From contig OV884060.1 of the NCBI GenBank assembly GCA_930367215.1, positions 209,067,253-209,131,252 on the forward strand: a stretch of DNA of 64,000 nt, read 5' to 3'. Under the pieces are notes generated by a model that searched no databases, had not been told where the DNA came from, and saw only the letters and a program-made list of their open reading frames with translations. Source of the stretch: Pollenia angustigena. Lineage: Eukaryota > Arthropoda > Insecta > Diptera > Polleniidae. Positions 10,380-22,380 of the stretch are shown here, piece by piece (positions within the stretch are counted from its first letter, which is position 1; every line of letters starts with the position of its first letter). Made by a program: the position numbers and the translations under genes.

Positions 10380-10606
10380 CATACATACATACATACATAC
10401 ATACATACATACATACATACATACATACATACATACATACATACATACATACATACATACATACATACATACATACATACATACATACATACATACATAC
10501 ATACATACATACATACATACATACATACATACATACATACATACATACATACATACATACATACATACATACATACATACATACATACATACATACATAC
10601 ACACAT
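9854..10606 (+). repeat. Dispersed repeat family C (ACTAGCTGACCCG to CATA end)
   Basis: The repeat opens ACTAGCTGACCCGGC and contains successive variants of ACCATGGCGATCATTTTA, AAATCGATGGAGCCGTTTTC and AAAGTGGGCG blocks. It ends GCCGTTTTGGAGTCCATACG followed by a CATA array. Other copies are at 26241-26698 and, inverted, at 36870-37560 and 50733-51423. The ordered copies share the same two ends, so it is a mobile family, but no coding region identifies the class. Confidence 0.75.
10349..10600 (+). repeat. (CATA)n microsatellite, about 62 units
   Basis: About 250 bp of uninterrupted 4-bp repeat follow the end of repeat family C. The other family C copies end in only a few units. All long ORFs here (alternating YIHT or MYVC) arise from the repeat and are not genes. 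Confidence 0.97.
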
Positions 10607-13074
10607 CCTATTTTATATATATAGATATACATAAAGATATGTAAATCTAAATTTTTATATATGTTATTTTCTTAATTTTCTTTACATATATTTACATAAT
10701 TTTTACTTTTTTTCTTTACGTCCAAAATCTGGTCGCCTCAATAAAGGGTACACTATTGAATAATTGTTTTTTTTTAAAACTGTGGTATAGGGTATCATAC
10801 GGTCGGGCTTGACGGACTATACACGCTTACTTGTTTATAAATGAAACAATACAAAATGTTTTAAATCATCTTGACTACTCTTTTGGTTACCAGGGGCTTG
10901 AAACTGTTATGGCTTCTTATATAAAATGTGTGAATAAAAAATCGTTGTTCTTGTGCCCCTTACAAATTATTTGAAAGCTTAAAGAAACCCGTATCTATTG
11001 CCTTACCAGATACCAAAAAAAAAAAAAGATTAATGCACCAATGTTTTTTAAAAGACAGCTAACAATTTATTATTTATTATTTTGCAAAACAATTGTAAAC
11101 CCAACAAGTGTGGGTGTTAAGAAAAATAAGACTTTCTTTTTATAAATCCAACAAACAACATCATTTTCAATTAAAACAAAGAAAAAAATAGCTTTTAAAA
11201 AGCAAACAGCTTTTCAAACTGTCCAAAAAGTCCTGCCTCTCAAGTGTTTTTTTTTCTTTCTCCTTCTTTTTCGATCTGCCAAATATTGCACAAGTGTTTT
11301 ATGGCTTTAGCAAAAGTATTAGAAAACTATTAAAGACAAAAAAGAAAAAAAAACTATATAAAATTCTGTAATTTAGCTTGTTGTGAAACTGTTTAGCTTT
11401 AGTTTAAACTCAGTTAAAACGCATTGCGGCATACAATTGCCTCAATATGAAAAATGAAATAAATTTGAAAACGAAAGACTTTAGCAACAAACTTGTTCAA
11501 GCCACACACAACCAGAGTTTTTGTCGGAAAGCCTTATTAGCTGGCTATTTCATTTTTTACGACTACTTTGCCATGTTTATTATTATTATTTTTTGTTTAT
11601 GTTTTTGTTGTTTTAGTTTAACTACAGAGTCAGTCCATGCAGCATTTTAGTTCAGTATGAATTTCATTATTTGCTTAACACTTGCACAAATTTTACAAAT
11701 ATGTCTAAAAGTCTTTTTGTGTGAATGAAGAGTGAGTATTTGAAAGTACTTGAATGAAGCATGTTAAACTACTAATTTTAGCTGAACATAAAAACTCTTA
11801 ATGTTGCACATTTTAAAAGCTGTCAATATTTTCATATACAGATATCAAAAAAAAACGTTTTGCAAGTAGTATAAAATAAATTGCCAAATCATGGCTATCA
11901 TTTTTTTTTTTAATAACAGCCAATTTAGGTGCCTTTGTAAATCTTTATGCTTAGCAAGTGTGACATTTTTTAAATGAAAATTGTAACTATTAATAGAAAA
12001 ACTCCTTTTAAGTAGGAGTTATATTTGAGTTTAAGGTTTTTATTTTTTTGTTCAAACAGTTGATTTTGTAAACTTTTTAGCAACTAATGGTTGTAATCAT
12101 TTAATGATACCCCTGATCTTTTCATATTACACTTAAAGTAAAACTGCCAGACAATATCATCAATGTGTTGCAAGTACATGTAGAATGTAGTTATATTTTT
12201 AAGGTTAATTAATTTAATAAATCACTCTTTGTTGTCATTTCCACATGATTTCAAAATATTGCTTGCTGTGGCAGGCTAAAAAACTAAAAAACTATAAAAT
12301 ATAACAAAAACAACTTCTATAAATCAAAAATTTTACCATGCGTATCACTTATTAGAGCTATAAGAATATCATGAATAATAATACATATTGTTCTTCACCA
12401 CTTGAACCTTAAACAATTGGTACGGAAAATGAAACTTTGTTTAAAATTATTTATATAATAGTTTTTGCAACCGCCAAGTGCCCATGAACATTCATAAGAC
12501 TCTATGAAGAATTTGATTTTGGTTTGCTGAAAATAATGGTAAAATTTAATTATTGGTAGAAGTTTCTATTGTCTTAATAAATCTAAAGAAAAAACTACTT
12601 AATAAAATAATATTTTGTAATTTAAATTTATAAATAATTTATTAATTATATGTATAGTAGTATGTAGTTGTTAGCATTAGATTTTGGTCTAGGTTAAGAA
12701 CTTAATTCAAATTAACAACATTCTAATAAAATAATTAAAAATAAACAATTTATTTAGGCATATAGCTAGAGAAAGTTTGGTTGCTAAAAAATAAAATTTT
12801 TTTTGTTTTGCTATTTTGCAAGTTCATTTTTATATTCACACCATAATAGTGGAGAGGATATAATGCGTTAGTGCTGATGATTGGAACACCTTTAAATATT
12901 TTCCCTACCTTCAAGTATACCGATCGACTTAATATCACTTTCTGAGTCTATTTAACGATGTCCGTCTGGTTGGCTGGCAGGTTAGCCATGTCATGTAAAC
13001 CTTCGCCCATGTTCTGTAACTCTCGCGTCGAGAAACTTTTCGATCGAAATGTGTAAAATGAAACAAAAATGCCA
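10607..13074. other. AT-rich non-coding stretch
   Basis: No gene, RNA or TIR element was recognised in 2.4 kb. Short ORFs such as 11447-11650 have no family features. Confidence 0.4.
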
Positions 13075-13076
13075 TA

Positions 13077-14334
13077 CAGTGAACTCGCGAAAACGTGAAT
13101 ACTCAAAAGGGTGAACGTCTCAGAAACGTGAACAAATTTTTTTTTTACACAGACTATTCTAAAACGTGAACAAAATCTGGAAGATCTAAAACGTTAACAC
13201 ATTATTTTCTTTTTTTGTTTACTTTTTAAAATGTTTTTTTTTTACTTGGGGAATCCCCGAATTGAGTTCACTTGTTGGTTTATGTCACAGCGTTCTTTTT
13301 TTCTTAATTGTATCCATGTATGTATTCGCTCACATGTTAGATGTTTTTAACATCGCTACGTTATTCGTGTTATTTGTGAAAGTGAAAAATGTCATTAAAA
13401 AAACCGAAAGTGTTATCTTTGAAAGATAAAATAAATATTCTTGAATTTTTGCAAAAACGTTTTAGTGGCAGTGGCTTGGCTAGAAAATATGGTGTTGCTA
13501 AATCAACAGTTTGTGCCATTAAGAAGAAACAATAGGAAATAAAAAATCGTGTAAAGAAAACTGTTTATGGTAACGGAAAGGGTAAAACATTACGTTCTTC
13601 TCAGCTTTCAAATGGTTTCTTAGCATGCGAAATAAAAAAATAACCGGTAAGTGGACTGATGCTAAAAGCAAGTGCTTTAGAAATTCACCCACAAAAATTA
13701 AAGAGAGTTATTGAGGTTTTCGTGCCAGCGATAGTTGGCTTTAAAAAATTAAGCAGAGGTTTATTGTTCGTCTTCTCATAATTTCCGGAGAAAAGCTTTT
13801 TGATCAGCCACAACTTGTTGACCCGTTTAAAGAATAGTTAAGATCAAAAATGGAGGAACTCTCTTTATGTGCAAATCAGCTTGTAATGGAAGCAGCAGGT
13901 AACCCATACTTTTCATCATTGGAGAAAAGAGCTGAAAAAAAGCTTTGTTAAAGATGATCAAACAAAACAACTTTTAAAAAAAGATTACCGATTTTTTTTT
14001 GAGAATTTTTTTATCCCTTATAAACATTCCTTAAACAAAAAAATGTTTCTTTTCGTTTTTGTTAATTTTATGTTTATTTTTTTATGGTATTCATAAGAAA
14101 TTAATTTTTTAATGTAGGCATCATATGCAAAGTCAACTGAATTATTGCGTATACATGTATTTTTTTTTTTATTAAAAATGAATAAAACATTTTTTTTAAA
14201 AATACTTGTTTATCTATTTTTTTTTTTTTAAAGGGGTGTTATTTTTTTTAAATTTTGGCATTCGATAACGTGAACAACCTCGAAAACGTAAAACGCCGTT
14301 GTAAAAATTAGTTCACGTTATCGCGAGTTGACTG
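13077..14334 (+). mobile_element. Pogo/Tigger-like DNA transposon, internally deleted
   Basis: The left TIR CAGTGAACTCGCGAAAACGT and right TIR ACGTTATCGCGAGTTGACTG are inverted repeats, and TA flanks both ends (13075-13076 and 14335-14336). Further GTGAAC motifs repeat inside each end. The element encodes a CENP-B-type DNA-binding N terminus (13389 onward). At 1258 bp it is too short for a full pogo-class transposase, and no DDE catalytic region is visible. Confidence 0.85.
13389..13830 (+). pseudogene. Pogo-like transposase, N-terminal DNA-binding part
   Basis: The ATG at 13389 opens a 48-residue frame with LSLKDKINILEFLQK and GLARKYGVAKSTVCAIKKK, a CENP-B N-terminal helix-turn-helix, stopped by TAG at 13533. 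Later frames keep the second DNA-binding domain signature (VSGLMLKASALEIHPQK near 13650). Stops and frameshifts are frequent. The DDE catalytic domain is missing altogether. Confidence 0.8.
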
Positions 14335-14382
14335 TATATTGAAAACAGTGTTGCCAGTGAAATTTCGAGAAAGATACATTTT

Positions 14383-14499
14383 TCATTTAATTTTGTTATT
14401 GTTTTCAATATCAAAAAAGCACATGTCGTCAACATGACATGAATCATTTGAACACCAATTCAGGTTGTCAATAAGACATGAGTCGTATGAACTCAGACT
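14383..14499 (+). mobile_element. MITE family A, truncated right half
   Basis: It retains CACATGTCGTCAACATGACA and the terminal CATGAGTCGTATGAACTCAG but lacks the left end and the AAGAAGAAAAAGGAAG block. It lies just outside the pogo-like element, between repeats of AAAGATACATTTT. Confidence 0.75.
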
Positions 14500-16580
14500 A
14501 AGTTTCCAAAAAGATACACTTTTTCCCAAAAAGATACATTTAAAAAAAAAAATTAAGTCCAATTTAAACGTTTAACAATTATTAACATTACATTTTTATT
14601 TCATACTCCAGGGCTGCCAGATTTGACGAGTTATCGTCATTTTGACGATTTTTGTTCCGAAATTAGCAAATTGTCGATTTACGGATTTTTTTCTTTCTAA
14701 AAAGTGACGATTTTTTCCGTCTCCAAAGTCTGAATAAAACTTTACATTTTCTGACAATTTCGTTTCTTAATCTTGGAATATTCAACAGCCATACCTTAAC
14801 AAGAGTGGAAGGCGGAACATTTTCTTTCGCTTAGCTTTTACGCTGACATGCCATACCAAAGCAAGAGCGTCAACGCTGTGTCACGAACAGTAGTAATAGC
14901 ATTTTTGTTTAATAAATCCCAGAAATTAAATGTTACGGCTACCAAAGTGGGGGTAAAACAGATTCTGAAATCAAAATTTTCAGTAATAAAATCTAAAGAG
15001 TGTTTGGTTAGACCATAAGCCTTCTTATAATTTTAGGGAGATCTAAATACTTTTAAAAATATTCAACAATTTAAATAAGCAATTTTATTAATGAAGAAAT
15101 AAACAAATAAAGAAATTTAACACAAATTTAAAAAAAAAAATATAGATACGTTACTACATTAATCCGCTTAAGTTAACCTTGTATAATATTTAATGAACAA
15201 AATGCAATTAACTTTTATGTTTTAAGTCTACTTCTATGAATATTATGATTTATACAACAAGATGACACAAAAGCATATTTTAATAAATACAAAACAAAAA
15301 ACAGATAGATTTTTGGTAGCGAAACTAAAAATACATAGTAGAAGTGCTTTAATCGGCTTTGCTGAATTTTATTTACCCTTCAGCATAGTATTGAAGAGAC
15401 AATTTCTTCCTGGGGGGCTACTCTCTATTGCGATGCGAATTCAATTGCGAAGCGAAAGCTAAATTCGAACTTGGTACTCTCTATCACTCTCGCAAAATTT
15501 TTTGAAAATTAAGCAATACTGCCAATGAAAATTAAAGATGGCGCAGATTGACAGTAATGAAATGTCAAATATGTAAAAAAGATTGAAATTGGAAAATTAA
15601 AATTAAATAAATATTGATAATTTGCGAAAAGAAAAAAATAAAAAGATGCGTAAGACAAATGCGCAAACGCACTAAAGAGTAAAATCTGTGAGCAAATTTC
15701 TATGTGCGTTAGGTGGAAAAATAGTACGAATTCGTTGGCTTTTAACACCAAACAAATCACTTATATAGAGTACTAGCTTAACCAGGTGCACTTTGCTACC
15801 CGCATTGAAATAAAATTAGTAAAAATTTTTCAGAAGATCAAGTGTTTTCAAATTTATTAACTTCTTCTTCTATCATTCCCACTCACTACTCCAGTTTAGT
15901 AGTCTTTTAAATAGCCGTTTTGTATTAATACAAAACTATTAGTTAAAAAATTTACAACTTTTACTGTAACCGTTCTGTAAATTTCGTAGAGTATGTATTT
16001 GGGGTTTTGCCGTGCTGCCATCTATGTGGAGGCTTGACTTTGCCACAGAGCAAACAGAGGCGTCACGAGATAGAAAATATTGCTTTTTGCGTTTTTATCA
16101 CGCAATTTGTGTTGATTTTGGCGGCCTGTTTTCACTACCAAAAAAATATTTTCTTTCTTCGAAAGGTGCCCTCGCAAATGATTTGGGCATTTTTTACGTC
16201 ACTTTTTTCATCTCTGTATGCTCTGTGGACGTTACTTGCGCAAATCTTATGTGCAACTCTTGGTTTGTAGACGTCAGCGCTAAGGTCGGGGTGAGGAAAA
16301 CAAATTTAGTATAGACTTTGTTGTACTCGGCAAGTACCTTGCCGAGTCTGAAAGGGGTCATACTGATTTTTGTTTACAATTCTTAGTGCTGCCATCTACT
16401 AATGAGTTTCGAAGTGTTATATATTGCTGGGTGTTTTTGGTGCTGCCATTTGCTTATGATGTACATATGCATGTGTTAAAATTAAAAGGCGTTTCGTGCA
16501 CTTCGTAATTTTTTAGATCAGCATAATCGATCTGTCCACAATCGGGATAATTGTACGCAAATTTCAGCAAACCGGATCTC
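14500..16580. other. Non-coding stretch with minor repeats
   Basis: No gene was recognised. A phrase ACTAGCTTAACCAGG at 15772 resembles the start of a widespread insect repeat. The phrase GTGCTGCCAT recurs near 16012, 16386 and 16439. The overlapping ORFs at 16007-16314 lack any recognisable domain. Confidence 0.4.
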
Positions 16581-17161
16581 TATGAAGCGGAATCCACAGA
16601 GTGACTAATTGGTGCGGTTTATGGGCTGGCGGTGTCATCGGGCCGTACTTATTCAAAAATGAGGTCGGCCAAGCAGTTACCGTGAATGGTGTTCGCTATA
16701 GCGAGATGATAACGGACTTCTTGTGGCCAGAAATTGAGGATTTGGACCTGGCAAAATGTGGTTCCAACAGGATGGTGCCACTTGAAATACAGCCAACGAA
16801 ACAATGGCTTTATTGCTCGAGAAATTCAATAGCCTTGCTAACTCACGTCGAGCCGATGTTAATTGGCCGTCACGATCACGTGATTTGACACCGTTGAACT
16901 TCTTTCTTTGGGGATATTTAATAATCAAAAGAAAATCTTGTAAATTAAATATATTGTGTTCCCACAAAAATTACTTTGATAGAAAAAGTGTACGTCAACA
17001 AGACAAGAAAAATTCTGGAGCTGAAGGATGAGATAATTAGGCACATTAAAGATATTGCACCTCAATTATGTCTCAGAGTCATTAAAAGTATGGACCATCG
17101 GATAGAGGTATGCCACCAAGGCCGTGGCGAGCGTTTGGCCGATATTTTGTTTCACACATAA
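16581..17161 (+). pseudogene. Mariner-like transposase, catalytic and C-terminal part
   Basis: Frames across this region read WCGLWAGGVIGPYLF, then QQDGAT, then DLTPLNFFLWGYL, and finally DEIIRHI to LADILFHT with a stop at 17161. These are the second and third catalytic segments of a Tc1/mariner-superfamily DDE transposase. There are at least one frameshift, an in-frame stop after QQDGAT, and a short insertion near 16925-16985. The N-terminal helix-turn-helix part is absent. It is the same family as the fragment at 1-179 and related to 39456-40163. Confidence 0.8.
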
Positions 17162-17166
17162 TTGAG

Positions 17167-17417
17167 GCTATCAGCGCAGAAGTGGTGTAACCCCACACTA
17201 CTTATTATGAGATAATGAGGAGTTAACACTACTCTTGCACTATAGTACTTGGTTGTAACGGCCCGTGCAAAAACTATGTTTCTAGCGCCATCTGTTTTGG
17301 ATGCAAACAGTTGGCTTACTCGACTATTGCACTGTAAAGAACAGTGCAAAGAACATATCTAACACCAGAACTGTAAACAAATTAAATTGGGGGTTACAGT
17401 ACTTCTGCGCTGATAGC
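17167..17417. mobile_element. 251-bp MITE inserted next to the mariner stop codon
   Basis: The left end GCTATCAGCGCAGAAGTGGT and right end AGTACTTCTGCGCTGATAGC are inverted repeats, extended inward by GTAACCCC and GGGGTTAC. The transposase 3' flank resumes after the element, so this insertion is younger than the mariner fragment. No coding sequence. Confidence 0.8.
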
Positions 17418-17539
17418 ATCAATTGTCATAAATCCTTCTTTAATAAAAAAAATTTCTTTGAGATTCTAAAAATTATTAAGATAATTCTCTGAAAACTGTT
17501 TGTTTTATTTACAATTAACATCGTGCGTTTGACCCTATA

Positions 17540-18054
17540 TTTATTTGGATGAACCTTTATTTAAGAAATATCTGCGCCAAATTCATTATTTTCTGAAGAA
17601 AGAAGTTGTTATTGGTCTATAACTCGGTCATTTGAAAACCGATTTTGTTAATTTTTACTAGATCTATCCTACAAAGTTTACTTTGGGTGAAATTAAAAAA
17701 AATAAAGTTTATAGATTATAAGGACACTTGTAAAAGTAAAGTTTTATAGCTGAAAATAAGAGATTTATACGGGTAAAAATTAGAGGCAGGCGTGGTTTTT
17801 TCCTTATATCTCAACCCATGCCAAACCATATGTGATATAAATGTTTAACAACTAACTTCCCATCACAGCAAGGGCCTTCGGAAAACCCATTTCAACATAC
17901 ATACAGACAGACTGACATCGTTTAATTAACTTTGCTACCCATAAGGACCCAAATATATGTACTTTATAAGCTCTAAGATCAATATTGTCGAAATTACAAA
18001 CGGAATGATAAACTTATGTTTACCTTTTCCACCTATAGTGACGGGTATAAAAAA
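17540..18054 (+). repeat. Dispersed repeat family D, divergent 3' part
   Basis: The 3' half matches the end of the copies at 23809-24587 and 30575-32013: ACAGACAGACTGACATCG, AAGGACCCAAATATATGTAC, AAACGGAATGATAAACTT and GACGGGTATAAAA. The 5' part is too divergent to align by eye. No coding region. Confidence 0.6.
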
Positions 18055-19179
18055 GTTTCTTATAAAAGAAACAAATATTAAAACAGCACTGCAACCGAAA
18101 CAAGTTCATGACACGACCTTGACTTGTGTGTTAGTAGTTATGTTGTATCTTTTCATCTATGTATCTATCTGTCTTTGCATCTAGTCCGTCTATTATGTAC
18201 AACGTCAATAGTTTAACATTTTACTTTTGTTTTACCTTAAAAACCGGCTCTATATAAACTCTCGCACAACACAAAATTCGCATTAAGGTCTTTCCAAACA
18301 CTTTTTGCTGAGAGAGTGAAGCAAAAAACAAAAATATTAAAATTAATATGCACATAAAACCTTTAAATGCTTGATGTATCACAATCAAGTAATTTTTAAT
18401 TACACTGCAATTAAACGTAAGAAAAAGAAGGTATTTAAATCCATTTTACGATTTAGAATACATAAAATATTTAAAAAGTTTTTTTAATGTTGTTTAATTA
18501 AATAGTTTAGAAAAAATTAATTTTTATTTTAAATTACGTTTATCAAGAATAAAAGTAAATATTTTCTTATCAATGAAAAAAAAAAATTATGGTTAACCTT
18601 TAACGCAAAATAATTATATATCTTTAAGCTAATTAATAAGATTTTGTTTGTCGTGTTTAGAGGATAAGTAAGCTAGTTTCTATGCGCATTTCACTGGTTG
18701 CTTAGGCCAGATCATCAGGAAACATTCTCTGAAAAAAGGTTAGAAAACCCAAAGATATTAGCAAATAAAACTGCAGACTGAATGAGAATTGCAAACACTC
18801 AAAAAGTCTTGTTTGCAACGATATCAAAGCTTAAACAAAATACCAACAATAAACAGTGAGTTTATCTTTTCCTTCATTCCCTACAATAATTACTTTGATA
18901 ATATCTTTCAACTATTAACTTAAAAACTTTTAATAAAATTGAGTTGTTTTTAATTATGTTAAATGATTTTCTTTTTTTAAGTATTTTTTTTTTTTGTTTT
19001 TTTTTAAATTATACTATTTTTGCTGCAAAAAGTAATTCATGTAAAGAGCTGATTTTGCAAAACAAAAAAATACTTTTTTCAGTACCAAAATAATTTTTGT
19101 GGGAATACAAAATTTTTAATTTACGAGATTTTTTTTGTCGTGCTTAATTCAAAATTTTTATTTTTGATAAACCCTAACC
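18055..19179. other. AT-rich non-coding stretch
   Basis: Nothing recognisable apart from poly-A/T tracts. Confidence 0.4.
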
Positions 19180-19557
19180 AAAAAGTACTGCAGGTCGTCA
19201 GTTTTAAAATAGGTACATTTCTGAAATTGTACTTTGTTGCTGCAAAAAATACTTTTTGTAAAAGACAAAAAATATACCTTTTCCAGTACATTTTACCTTT
19301 AAAGTACTACAGGGTGTCGCTTTTAAGAAAAGACACATTTTATAATATTGTGCTTTATCTGCTACAAAAAAAATTTGTAAACGGTGTGTTTTTGTGACAA
19401 AAAAATTTACTTTTTTACTTTTACTAAAAGTTTTTGGCGAACTATTTAAGTTATAATGCCAGGGTATCACACAATTTTTGGAGCTTTAACCGCAAAACCT
19501 CGTTCAACCTAAGCCTTCATATAGGAAGGCGAGAGCTTTCAGAATCCGCTCCAGAGT

Positions 19558-19680
19558 ATTTTGGTATCCACCAGTAAACGTGTGAGTTATTTCTTTGGTA
19601 CTTCACCAGTAAAACGTCAGAGTTATATATGGTTCTCCACCAGTTACATTGATTTTTTTTCCTTGGTTCTCCACCAGACA
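19558..19680 (+). repeat. Short degenerate repeats with a CACCAG core
   Basis: A TTGGTAxxxCACCAGTAAA or GGTTCTCCACCAG motif occurs four times at intervals of about 35-40 bp. The unit is too degenerate to be coding. It lies between satellite units and the 19896 element. Confidence 0.45.
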
Positions 19681-19895
19681 ACACATTAATACAATGAGGT
19701 TAAGAACGATTGCATACAGTTAATGTAGAAACTGTAACTCGGTACAGTTATACGACGCCGAAACACTAACGAAACGAAACACGGGGTGACAACGCAAAAC
19801 GCAACAAAAGCAGACAAACAAAAACGACCTGTTTGTCCTTAATAAAGCGCGAGCTGCTTCTCCACTCAGGGCAGTTTTACGAGTGTACTACTGTA

Positions 19896-20642
19896 AAGGC
19901 TTAGTTAGGCGAACGTTGCTGTACCCGTAATGTACCGCACCGTACTGTAAGCACGTTGGTGTACTTATAGAACGTTTAAAAACGTGTCATATGTTTTCCC
20001 ATACATAAACAAAAAGCAATAGTATACATAAAACAAAACACACAGTGATGGGAATCAAAAATGTGCAAATGGTGACCGTTGTGCAGAAAAGGTACCACGT
20101 GATTTCAATGGTATTAAAACAGTATTTTGTGTATGTAAAAAATGTTAATAATTTAATATTTATATTATAGATTTACAATAAAAAAATTTGTATTTTAGCA
20201 TATATAAATTTTCAGCATACATATATATTGTAAATGTGCATACACCAAACAAGGTTTTGATACCATTTAAAGTCTTTTATATGTTTCACATTTCCATTGT
20301 ATGTGTATATGCATTTGTTTATTTTAAACATCTAAACATATGTATATTTGTATATTTGGAAATATGTTGTATTGTAAGTTGTTTTGTCGCAATTCCATAG
20401 ATATACGGAAAAAAGTACCAAAAAAACAGAACAAAATTACCCGCATTCAATGTAACATACAAGCCGCTTACAAATGTCACGTAACAACGGCATGAAATTC
20501 TATTTTATACAGATTGGTACGTTGCAACTACGGTACATTGCATTTCGGTAAGCTTTTGTATTGGTTTTCATATAACAAAAAGCGAACAGCTGATGGATAC
20601 AGTACAGATACGGTACAGCAACGTTCGCCTAACTGAGCCTTA
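19896..20642. mobile_element. 747-bp TIR element (AAGGCTyAGTTAGGCGAACG ends)
   Basis: The left end AAGGCTTAGTTAGGCGAACG and right end CGTTCGCCTAACTGAGCCTT are inverted repeats extended inward by TTGCTGTACC and GGTACAGCAA. The interior repeats CGGTAC and GTACCG motifs and has no transposase. It shares its first 13 bases with the MITE at 7630-7815. Confidence 0.75.
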
Positions 20643-20932
20643 ATTTTTAACAAAAAAATTCTTTTTATAGAACAGGGTTTCACTTTTTAGAAAGGCACTT
20701 TTATTAAATTGTACTTTTTCTGTTACAAAAAGGATCTTGTTGTAACAAAAAAAAGTATTTTTTTCCGCACCTTTTAAAAATGCACATTTTTAAAATTGTA
20801 CTTTTTTGCTGCAAAAAGTAATTTTTTTAAAAAGTAAATTTTTGTAACAAAAAAAATCTTTTTTGCAGTACCTTTTACCAGAAAGACGTTTTTTAAAAAG
20901 GGCGTCACTTTGAAAAAGTCACATGTTATAAT

Positions 20933-21309
20933 ATCCCTGCAAATAATAGTTCCAGTCCAAACACGCGTGTAAAGTGTAGCCCACAAGTGACTAGGACTAG
21001 TCCAAAAGTAATCCAAACGTATGGAAAAATATGGTCTATTTAACACTACGATGTCCTAGGGGAGGACCATATAACCCACCTCTGGACTACTAAGGAGTAT
21101 TTTTAGAACTACTCCGGTGTATACTCAAGAGGATTAGTTTTGAAGTCGTTTAAAAACGAAAGCATGTCGTTAAAAAACGAAGACAAGTCGTCTCACTACA
21201 AACACTTTTTAGCAATGACATGGTCCATGCTTGCATTGCATCGGACCAGTCCATGGAGTATTCCATTTTATCAAAATGGATCAGGTGGTCCCATATTATT
21301 AGCAGGGAT
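20933..21309. mobile_element. 377-bp TIR element inside the satellite
   Basis: The ends ATCCCTGCAAATAATA and TATTATTAGCAGGGAT are inverted. The element separates satellite sequence ending at 20930 from satellite resuming with TGTACTTTTGCTGCTGC at 21310. The interior contains AGTCGTTTAAAAACGAA repeats and GGACCA motifs but no ORF of note. Confidence 0.6.
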
Positions 21310-21560
21310 TGTACTTTTGCTGCTGCAAAAAGAAATTTTTGTAAAAAGGCGTATTTTTGTAACATAAAACGATCGTAATACCTTTTTAAGCGCTTTTTTG
21401 CATAAGTGTACTTCTTGTTAAAAAATGTTGGCATTTGCTTAACTTTTGGTAGAAATTTACTTTTTTGTGAATAGTTTTTTCCAAAAAATTAAACACTTTT
21501 TAAAGGACTTTTTAAAAAGATACTTTGGAAAAAAGTTATTTTTAAGCGTTTTTTATGGGT

Positions 21561-22380
21561 GCTGCTCTAATGTCATTCAGGCTTCCGTATAGTGGCAGCT
21601 AAAATGAGAAGGTGTACAGTACCGAGTATCCAGAGTGCATGCTAATACCGATGCGTCTCTGGAAATTAGGTGACAATCCAATAACAATTAGTCGCTGAAA
21701 CTCAACTGTATTTAGCCGGCCTAGCGGTTTGTTGACAGCCCTAACTCTAGGATCGGAAGCTTTGGCCTAATCAGTCGATCTTCTTAGACCCAATCGATTA
21801 CAGAAACGTCAACAAATTTGAATTTCAGTACAGTTAAACGATAGTTATTCGAAAATTTAAAGATGCGATATTACTATCGTTAAAACGATATTATAAGGAA
21901 TGCTACAATTTAGTACGTAAGAACTCGGTTCGAAAACGATTATCACTTTCAAAACTTTTTATCACCTACATGATATCGTTACACTATCGCTTGGTTTATT
22001 GGGATATTTATTCTTGTTCACAAAGCTGATATCAAGACATTTTTTTATTAATTGGTATACTTTGCCCTGTTGAATAAAACGTTAAATGTAATTTTAAGTC
22101 AGCAATTTATTTCTGTTAATTAAATATACCTTTTGTAATTTCCCCAGTTAAAAGTCAATCTTAATCAATTTTATTTGCTTTCATTGAATTAATCTTGCAA
22201 ACCAAAATGTGTAATTTACTTCAGACAAAATGTTTATTTAAATTTAAATCTAAACCTAGACACTTTGAATGAGGGGTGTTACCGATATATCGGCGATCCA
22301 GAAGTAAATCATACGTATTAATTAAAATCACTTGATTTCAAATCACATGTGCTTCTTAAAATCAAACGTGTGATATTTTG
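21561..22380. other. Non-coding stretch
   Basis: No gene was recognised. CGATATTA/TATCG-like motifs around 21840-21990 and a palindromic AAATCACACGTGTGATTTT type motif near 22330-22430 are the only local structure. Confidence 0.4.

Larger units (their letters stand above)
19180..21560 (+). repeat. Degenerate satellite of about 118 bp, interrupted
   Basis: Units carry GTACTGCAGG or a variant, then TTTTAAAA with GGCACATTTT, AATTGTACTTT, GCTGCAAAAAGTA, TTTTTGTAA and CAGTACCTTTTACC. Consecutive units start near 19187 and 19301. Further units are at 20650-20932 and 21310-21560. The array is split by the elements at 19896-20642 and 20933-21309. ORFs here reflect the repeat. Confidence 0.55.

Noticed and set aside
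10057..10644. ORFs of up to 195 codons rich in YIHT or MYVC
   Set aside because: They are translations of the CATA microsatellite and the end of repeat family C; no codon bias or domain supports a protein.
11447..11650. Short ORF with a hydrophobic C-terminal half
   Set aside because: Length and composition are expected by chance in AT-rich DNA.
16007..16314. Two overlapping ORFs with cysteine-rich starts
   Set aside because: No recognised domain, overlapping frames, and repeat-like GTGCTGCCAT phrases.
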